18,760 nucleotides of DNA from Bacteroidota bacterium. Lineage in GTDB: Bacteria; Bacteroidota; Bacteroidia; Bacteroidales; Bacteroidaceae. The notes under the pieces are model-generated. The model was not told the origin of the DNA. It saw only the letters and a list, made by a program, of their open reading frames with translations, and did not search any database. The stretch's first letter is position 1. The number at the start of each line of letters is the position of its first letter. The position numbers were made by a program, and so were the translations under genes. The stretch spans positions 1 to 18,760 of the forward strand of contig JAEZKJ010000075.1 of the NCBI GenBank assembly GCA_023415545.1, read 5' to 3'. Positions 13,943-18,760 of the stretch are shown here, piece after piece.

Positions 13943-15430
13943 ATGTCAAGTATCAGAATAGTACTGATATTTTTAATATCCTTAATATCTATAAATCTAT
14001 ACTCGAATGGTTTTCAAGGTTTATCATATAAAGTAGAATCAAGCTTGGTTCTATCAAATGGTGATTATTCACCTTTTTGGTTCACCGCAAATAGATATGG
14101 ACTATCATCAATAAAGAATAATTGGGGAGTATTATCGGTTTCAACAAAATATAAAAAATCTATATCACAGAACTGGAACATTGAAGGTGGTGTTGAAATA
14201 GCTGCAATGAGTGGAGGTGACGCCGATTTCATTATTCAACAAGCTTATGCAGATATTACATATAAACGATTATTTTTATCGGTAGGAAGTAAAGAGAATC
14301 AACCATACATCATAAATACCAAACTATCATCGGGTGATTTAATTGAAGGAATTAACTCACGACCTGTTCCAAGAGTTAAAATAGGTCTTAACAGTTACGC
14401 TCCGGTACCATTAACAGATAGTTGGGTGAAAATTAAAGGATATTTCTCTTTCGGATGGTTTACTGATAGTGATTGGCAAAGGACATTTGTAAAAAAAGGC
14501 TCATACTACACAAAGAATGTAATTTCACATAGAAAAGAACTTTTTTTGAAATTTGGAAAGATGGAGAAATTTCCTCTTGAATTGGAGGTAGGTTTTAGCC
14601 ATGCGGTACAGTTTGGAGGCTCAAAATGTAGAAAGGGTGATGATAATTTTGTTGAGAAGATGCCTAATCACTTCTCCGACTATCTACGAGTTATTGTAGG
14701 TAGTGGTGGTGGGAAGCTATCCTCACAGGGAGAACAGATAAATGCACTGGGAAATCATTTGGGAAGCTGGAATTTGGCATTAAACTTCAAGTTTAATAAA
14801 TATCTTATTAAAACTTACTATCAGCATATGTTTGAAGATGGTAGCGGTATGTTTTTTGGATATGGTCCTTGGAGAGATGGTTTAGTGGGATTGGAGATAA
14901 AAAGTGAAAAAAAGGCGTGGATTGATGGAGCAGTATTTGAGTTCCTAAATAGCAAACGTCAGACTGCAAGCATACAAAATGAGGGATGGTCAGGAATTCC
15001 TACTGTAATTATGGGTAAAGATAGTTATTATAATAATGGGAATTATTTGGCTTGGCATCACCATGGCATGGCATTGGGTACTCCACTTCTTACATCGCCT
15101 ATATATAATAATGGTGTAATTTCGTTTCTGAATAACAGAGTGAAAGGTTACCATATTGGTATAACAGGAACTCCAATGAGTTGCATAAAATATAGGGCTT
15201 TGTTCACATTAACAGATAATTTCGGTACATATAATAATCCGTTCGATAAGAAAGAGCGACAGATTAATAGTATGTTTGAGGTTTCATACTCGCCTTCATC
15301 ATTGAAAGGTTGGACTTTCTCGGCTGCTGCGGCTTATGACAAGGGCAAAGTTACAGGTGATAACTTTGGAGGAATGATGACAATAAAAAAAGTAGGAAAT
15401 ATTAATTTCAATTGTAAGAGAGGAAAATGA
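13943..15430 (+). CDS. Capsule assembly Wzi family outer-membrane protein
   Basis: A 495-residue predicted outer-membrane beta-barrel. I start at ATG 13943, where a signal peptide begins (MSSIRIVLIFLISLISINLY); the TTG at 13919 falls inside a promoter box. After cleavage the sequence is alternating amphipathic strands with many aromatic girdle residues, e.g. 'SPFWFTANRYGLSSIKNNWG', 'WNIEGGVEIAAMSGGDADFI', and a later 'NYLAWHHHGMALGTPLLTSP' loop, the pattern of the Caps_assemb_Wzi family. E. coli Wzi is an 18-strand barrel that attaches capsular polysaccharide to the cell surface; Bacteroidetes homologues are longer and their exact role is less clear. It is the first gene of a tight four-gene run and shares ATGA with the next gene. 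The C-terminus, Phe-Asn-Cys-Lys-Arg-Gly-Lys, has no terminal aromatic but one lies seven residues in. Confidence 0.85.
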   Translation: MSSIRIVLIFLISLISINLYSNGFQGLSYKVESSLVLSNGDYSPFWFTANRYGLSSIKNNWGVLSVSTKYKKSISQNWNIEGGVEIAAMSGGDADFIIQQAYADITYKRLFLSVGSKENQPYIINTKLSSGDLIEGINSRPVPRVKIGLNSYAPVPLTDSWVKIKGYFSFGWFTDSDWQRTFVKKGSYYTKNVISHRKELFLKFGKMEKFPLELEVGFSHAVQFGGSKCRKGDDNFVEKMPNHFSDYLRVIVGSGGGKLSSQGEQINALGNHLGSWNLALNFKFNKYLIKTYYQHMFEDGSGMFFGYGPWRDGLVGLEIKSEKKAWIDGAVFEFLNSKRQTASIQNEGWSGIPTVIMGKDSYYNNGNYLAWHHHGMALGTPLLTSPIYNNGVISFLNNRVKGYHIGITGTPMSCIKYRALFTLTDNFGTYNNPFDKKERQINSMFEVSYSPSSLKGWTFSAAAAYDKGKVTGDNFGGMMTIKKVGNINFNCKRGK

Positions 15431-15831
15431 AAAGATTTCTATTTATTTTGTCACTCATTTTAATGATGATATCGTGCGATAAGCCTCCAATAAATGGTGA
15501 CTTGGATGGTATGTGGAAAATGACGCTTATAAAATATAGTAACGGTGAAGAGATGGCTCCAAAGAGAATTTTCATCTGCATAGAGCGAAACTGTATTGAG
15601 TTAAACAACAAAGGCGAGAGTCCCTGTAACTATATTGGACGAATGAATAAAGAGAGTGATATCATCACTATCGATAATGTTAAAGATAGTAATGGTAATA
15701 TTAAAGATATTGATAAACTAAAACAGTTTGGTATTTTTGAAATGCCAGCGAAATTTGATATTGAAAAGCTAAACAGTAGCAAACTAATAATTAAAAGTAA
15801 AGATTGTATATTGTATTTTACCAAATTTTAA
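15427..15831 (+). CDS. Small lipocalin-like lipoprotein
   Basis: A 134-residue lipoprotein with signal peptide 'MKRFLFILSLILMMISC', lipidated Cys17, then Asp-Lys-Pro-Pro; Asp after the Cys does not by itself predict location in Bacteroidetes. The mature part begins with Leu-Asp-Gly-Met-Trp-Lys-Met-Thr-Leu-Ile, the Gly-x-Trp first strand of lipocalin-like domains, followed by short strands and ending in Ile-Leu-Tyr-Phe-Thr-Lys-Phe. Two Cys (at about 51 and 56) could form a disulfide in the periplasm. Its ATG overlaps the Wzi stop by ATGA, so translation is coupled, and gmd follows after 10 bp. It is probably a partner of the Wzi-like barrel. No specific ligand can be named, and I do not recognise a described gene. 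Confidence 0.72.
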   Translation: MKRFLFILSLILMMISCDKPPINGDLDGMWKMTLIKYSNGEEMAPKRIFICIERNCIELNNKGESPCNYIGRMNKESDIITIDNVKDSNGNIKDIDKLKQFGIFEMPAKFDIEKLNSSKLIIKSKDCILYFTKF

Positions 15832-15841
15832 ATTTAGAAAA

Positions 15842-16933
15842 ATGGAAAAGAAGAAAGTTGCATTAATCTCCGGCATAAATGGACAAGATGGCTCATTCCT
15901 TGCTGAATTCCTTATTAATAAAGGATATGAAGTTCACGGAATACTTCGTCGATCATCATCCTTCAATACAGGCAGAATAGAGCATCTATATCTTGATGAG
16001 TGGGTAAGAGATATGAAAAAAGAGAGGCTTGTTAACCTTCATTATGGAGATATGACCGACTCAAGTTCTTTGATTCGTATTATCCAGGAGACACAACCTG
16101 ATGAAATATACAATCTGGCTGCACAAAGTCACGTAAAGGTGTCATTCGATGTTCCTGAATATACTGCCGAGACCGATGCCATAGGTACACTACGTATGCT
16201 TGAGGCTGTAAGAATATTGGGAATGGAGAAAAAAACAAAAATATATCAAGCTTCCACATCCGAGCTTTTCGGCTTGGTACAGGAGGTTCCACAAAAAGAG
16301 ACTACCCCATTCTATCCTCGCTCACCATATGGTGTTGCTAAACAGTATGGATTCTGGATTACCAAAAACTATCGCGAAAGTTATGGTATGTATGCTGTAA
16401 ATGGTATTCTATTCAACCATGAGAGTGAAAGAAGAGGTGAAACTTTCGTGACACGAAAAATTACTCTTGCTGCTGCCAGAATAGCACAGGGTTTTCAGGA
16501 TAAGCTATACCTTGGAAATCTTAACTCGCTTCGTGACTGGGGATATGCTAAAGATTATGTGGAGTGTATGTGGTTGATTCTACAACATGATACTCCTGAA
16601 GATTTCGTCATCGCAACCGGTGAATATCATACTGTAAGAGAGTTTGCTACTCTTGCATTTGCTGAAGTTGGCATAGAACTTGAATGGAGTGGAGAGGGTG
16701 TTGATGAGAAGGGAACAGACAAAGCAACAGGAAAAGTTCTTGTTGAGGTTGATCCTAAATACTTCCGCCCTGCTGAGGTAGAACAACTATTGGGAGATCC
16801 TACAAAGGCTAAGACGCTGTTAGGATGGAATCCTAGAAAGACCTCATTTGAAGAGTTGGTGAAAATTATGGTGAAGCATGATATGAAATTCGTTAAAAAG
16901 CTTCATATGAAAGCATTGATGGAGAAGGAGTAA
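15842..16933 (+). CDS. gmd: GDP-mannose 4,6-dehydratase
   Basis: Gmd converts GDP-D-mannose to GDP-4-keto-6-deoxy-mannose in the cytoplasm using bound NADP, the first committed step to GDP-L-fucose. The 363-residue protein has the extended-SDR Rossmann motif Gly11-Ile-Asn-Gly14-Gln-Asp-Gly17, Asn-Leu-Ala-Ala-Gln-Ser-His-Val near residues 91-98, the catalytic Ser-Thr-Ser-Glu stretch at 138-141, and Tyr163-x-x-x-Lys167 in Ser-Pro-Tyr-Gly-Val-Ala-Lys. Asn-His-Glu-Ser-Glu-Arg-Arg-Gly and 'LGNLNSLRDWGYAKDYVECM' are hallmark Gmd segments for GDP-sugar binding. Length is typical. It follows the lipoprotein gene by 10 bp and is followed by fcl after a single base, so the two pathway enzymes are made together. 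Confidence 0.98.
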   Translation: MEKKKVALISGINGQDGSFLAEFLINKGYEVHGILRRSSSFNTGRIEHLYLDEWVRDMKKERLVNLHYGDMTDSSSLIRIIQETQPDEIYNLAAQSHVKVSFDVPEYTAETDAIGTLRMLEAVRILGMEKKTKIYQASTSELFGLVQEVPQKETTPFYPRSPYGVAKQYGFWITKNYRESYGMYAVNGILFNHESERRGETFVTRKITLAAARIAQGFQDKLYLGNLNSLRDWGYAKDYVECMWLILQHDTPEDFVIATGEYHTVREFATLAFAEVGIELEWSGEGVDEKGTDKATGKVLVEVDPKYFRPAEVEQLLGDPTKAKTLLGWNPRKTSFEELVKIMVKHDMKFVKKLHMKALMEKE

Positions 16934-16934
16934 G

Positions 16935-18071
16935 ATGTTAGATAAAGATTCAAAAATATTTGTTGCGGGACATAATGGATTAGTGGGTTCAGCAATATGG
17001 AATAACCTCATGAAAAGAGGATATACCAATCTTGTTGGAAAAAGTCATAAAGAGCTAGATCTTCTTGATGCCGTTGCTGTAAAAGAGTTTTTCGATAAGG
17101 AGCAACCTGATGCTGTTGTACTTGCAGCAGCACATGTGGGGGGTATAATGGCAAACCTATACGACCGTGCTGACTTTATATACCAGAACTTACAGATTCA
17201 ACAGAATGTTATCGGTGAGAGTTTTAAACACAATGTGAAGAAGTTACTCTTTTTAGGAAGCACATGTATATATCCTCGTGATGCTCAACAACCAATGAAA
17301 GAGGATTCTTTGCTAACTTCTCCACTGGAATATACAAACGAACCTTATGCCATAGCAAAGATTGCAGGATTGAAAATGTGTGAGAGTTTCAATATTCAGT
17401 ATGGGACAAACTACATTGCTGTAATGCCTACGAATCTCTATGGCCCTAATGATAATTTCCATCTTGAAAAAAGTCATGTTCTTCCTGCAATGATACGAAA
17501 AATATATCTTGCTAAATGTCTTAACGAAAACATGTGGGATGCTCTTCGTAAAGATATTGAGTTACGTCCTGTGAGCATGACAAAAGATGGCATTAAGTAC
17601 ACTGTAAATGGTAGCTCGAGTGAAGAAGATATCCTTAAAGTATTATCTCACTATGGAATAACTGCTGAGTCGGTTACACTATGGGGCTCGGGAAAGCCAT
17701 TACGTGAATTCCTTTGGAGTGAAGAGATGGCTGATGCCAGTGTACATGTACTACTTAATGTAGATTTTAAAGACACCTACGATCCAAACATTAAGAATGA
17801 AGATGGTATCATCGAGATACGTAACTGTCATATCAATGTGGGAACGGGTAAAGAGATATCTATTAAAGAGGTTGCCATGAAGATTATGAAGGAGATAGAT
17901 TTCAAGGGAGAACTGTTATGGGATACATCTAAACCTGATGGCACCTTAAGAAAACTTACTGATGTAACAAAACTCCACCGACTGGGATGGCATCACAAAA
18001 TAGAGATTGATGAAGGCATTCACCTTCTTTACCAATGGTATTTAAAAGGAGAATGCATAAACCACAAATAG
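16935..18071 (+). CDS. fcl: GDP-L-fucose synthase (GDP-4-keto-6-deoxymannose epimerase/reductase)
   Basis: Fcl finishes GDP-L-fucose synthesis by 3,5-epimerization and NADPH reduction of the Gmd product. The SDR motif Gly12-His-Asn-Gly15-Leu-Val-Gly18 starts the protein, followed by Ala-Ala-Ala-His-Val-Gly-Gly-Ile, Gly-Ser109-Thr-Cys111-Ile-Tyr-Pro, Tyr138-Ala-Ile-Ala-Lys142, Thr-Asn-Leu-Tyr-Gly-Pro-Asn-Asp-Asn-Phe and His181. Ser109, Tyr138 and Lys142 are the SDR triad; Cys111 and His181 match the epimerization residues of the E. coli enzyme. At 378 residues it is longer than the ~320-residue E. coli enzyme, mostly because of an insert at about 195-248 before 'TLWGSGKPLREFL'. The start is one base after the gmd stop, and the end of gmd supplies a rare SD-like GGAG (16927-16930) at suitable spacing. 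Confidence 0.97.
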   Translation: MLDKDSKIFVAGHNGLVGSAIWNNLMKRGYTNLVGKSHKELDLLDAVAVKEFFDKEQPDAVVLAAAHVGGIMANLYDRADFIYQNLQIQQNVIGESFKHNVKKLLFLGSTCIYPRDAQQPMKEDSLLTSPLEYTNEPYAIAKIAGLKMCESFNIQYGTNYIAVMPTNLYGPNDNFHLEKSHVLPAMIRKIYLAKCLNENMWDALRKDIELRPVSMTKDGIKYTVNGSSSEEDILKVLSHYGITAESVTLWGSGKPLREFLWSEEMADASVHVLLNVDFKDTYDPNIKNEDGIIEIRNCHINVGTGKEISIKEVAMKIMKEIDFKGELLWDTSKPDGTLRKLTDVTKLHRLGWHHKIEIDEGIHLLYQWYLKGECINHK

Positions 18072-18079
18072 AAAGATAT

Positions 18080-18137
18080 TAGGGAGAATGTTGGATATCA
18101 AGATATTTTCTGAAGGAATTCCAATAAGTTCTCCCTA
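18080..18137. terminator. Long imperfect hairpin at the convergent fcl/regulator junction
   Basis: TAGGGAGAA (18080-18088) pairs with TTCTCCCTA (18129-18137). After a two-base bulge, TGTTGGA (18089-18095) pairs with TCCAATA (18120-18126) with one G-T pair. The stem begins 9 bp after the fcl stop and reaches into the last codons of the - strand regulator. There is no good U-tract on either side, so it may be an mRNA 3' structure rather than a classical terminator. Confidence 0.4.
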
Positions 18138-18760
18138 TCTTCAAGCATAAGCTTTTTACGAAGCCTATATCTGCTAATCTCAACCCCTCGAACTGTTATA
18201 TTTAAAAGAGGTGCTATCTCTTTTGACTGCAAATCCATTTTTATATAAATACATAATAACTTGTCGCGTTTAGTCAACTCAGGATACCTTTCAGAAAGCA
18301 GACGGAAGAAATCATGATTCACAGAGTCGAAAGATTCTTGAAATTTCTTCAAATCTTCATCATGTGCTATATTATCATCAATCTGTGCTATTAATCTGAA
18401 CACTTTTCTTTTTATCTCCATTATCGAGGAGTCAGTTATTGAGTTATTTAACCCGACAGCCTCTTTTTTTATCTTTTCAAGAATCTCATTTTTCCTAACA
18501 ATATTCAATGATGAGCGAATCAGTTCATCTGATTTATATATTAACTCTCTCTCTAATTTCTCCTGTTCAAGCAAATTAATTCGCTGATCTTTTTGATCAG
18601 CAATCTGAATATACTCCTGTTTTTGATGCTTAAATTTCTTGCTAAAATATGAATAGATATAGTATATCAATACCATAATAATAAGAATATATAAAGTATA
18701 AGCTATCCAACTTCTAAACCATGGTGGGGAGATAGTGAATGCGACCGAATCCTCCATTAT
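18098..18760 (-). CDS. Membrane-anchored LuxR-type HTH regulator (triple-Tyr/sensor family), C-terminal part
   Basis: The gene continues past the right edge: the frame is open through 18760, so the ATG at 18757 is probably internal. The visible part begins with Phe-Thr-Ile-Ser-Pro-Pro-Trp-Phe, the end of a Y_Y_Y-type domain as found after periplasmic beta-propeller sensors. One transmembrane segment follows (about residues 17-40, 'WIAYTLYILIIMVLIYYIYS'), then a charged coiled coil (about 45-110) and, at about 160-210, a LuxR-like helix-turn-helix: Leu-Thr-Lys-Arg-Asp-Lys-Leu-Leu-Cys, Ser-Lys-Glu-Ile-Ala-Pro-Leu-Leu-Asn-Ile-Thr, Val-Glu-Ile-Ser-Arg-Tyr-Arg-Leu-Arg-Lys-Lys-Leu. This is a one-protein periplasm-to-DNA regulator in Bacteroidetes; no kinase or receiver domain is visible in this part. 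Its target could be the genes on either side. It converges on fcl with only 26 bp between stops. Confidence 0.85.
   Translation of the reverse strand: MMEDSVAFTISPPWFRSWIAYTLYILIIMVLIYYIYSYFSKKFKHQKQEYIQIADQKDQRINLLEQEKLERELIYKSDELIRSSLNIVRKNEILEKIKKEAVGLNNSITDSSIMEIKRKVFRLIAQIDDNIAHDEDLKKFQESFDSVNHDFFRLLSERYPELTKRDKLLCIYIKMDLQSKEIAPLLNITVRGVEISRYRLRKKLMLEDRENLLEFLQKIS

Overview
The window looks like chromosomal DNA of a low-GC Bacteroidales bacterium. The evidence is a SusC/SusD polysaccharide utilization locus (PUL), Bacteroidetes-style -7 promoter boxes (TAnnTTTG), the near absence of Shine-Dalgarno sites, SPII lipoproteins with short tails after the Cys, a Wzi-family protein with a lipoprotein partner, and a sensor-regulator of the PPW/TM/coiled-coil/LuxR-HTH type. 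I cannot name the genus with confidence.

Region 1 (1-9489) is a glycan-utilization locus. The + strand carries the 3' end of a SusC-like TonB-dependent transporter, a SusD-like lipoprotein and a third surface lipoprotein with IPT/TIG-like domains. This run ends in an intergenic stretch holding seven tandem octamers and a strong terminator. Convergent to it is a GH97 glycosidase whose active site is of the retaining (Asp nucleophile) type. A 66-bp-offset copy of the GH97 3' end persists behind its stop. GH97 is divergent from a LacI-type regulator, and a GH31 enzyme with a PA14-like insert follows that regulator by 16 bp. The SusCD system would bind and import an oligosaccharide, GH97 and GH31 would remove alpha-linked side or terminal sugars, and the LacI protein would sense a product. 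No endo-acting enzyme lies in the window, so the substrate is open; the GH31 type (alpha-xylosidase-like with PA14) and the GH97 type (alpha-galactosidase-like) suggest a branched, possibly plant-derived glycan.

Region 2 (9490-13942) is housekeeping and orphan genes: a DUF4923-like lipoprotein with its own promoter box and terminator; a phage-endolysin-like N-acetylmuramidase without an export signal, which has a 17-codon hydrophobic reading frame directly upstream, in the same frame, separated only by one TAA; and, on the - strand, a WbuC-like cupin with a degenerate metal site overlapping glmS by 13 bp.

Region 3 (13943-18071) is a tight + strand operon: wzi-like outer-membrane protein, lipocalin-like lipoprotein (ATGA overlap), gmd and fcl. 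It combines GDP-L-fucose synthesis with a surface-polysaccharide assembly protein. It ends against a convergent, right-truncated membrane-linked LuxR-type regulator (18098-18760), and a long hairpin spans the junction.

The two least expected observations are the in-frame-stop-separated signal-like peptide before the muramidase and the vestigial GH97 tail. Neither amounts to a demonstrated new system.
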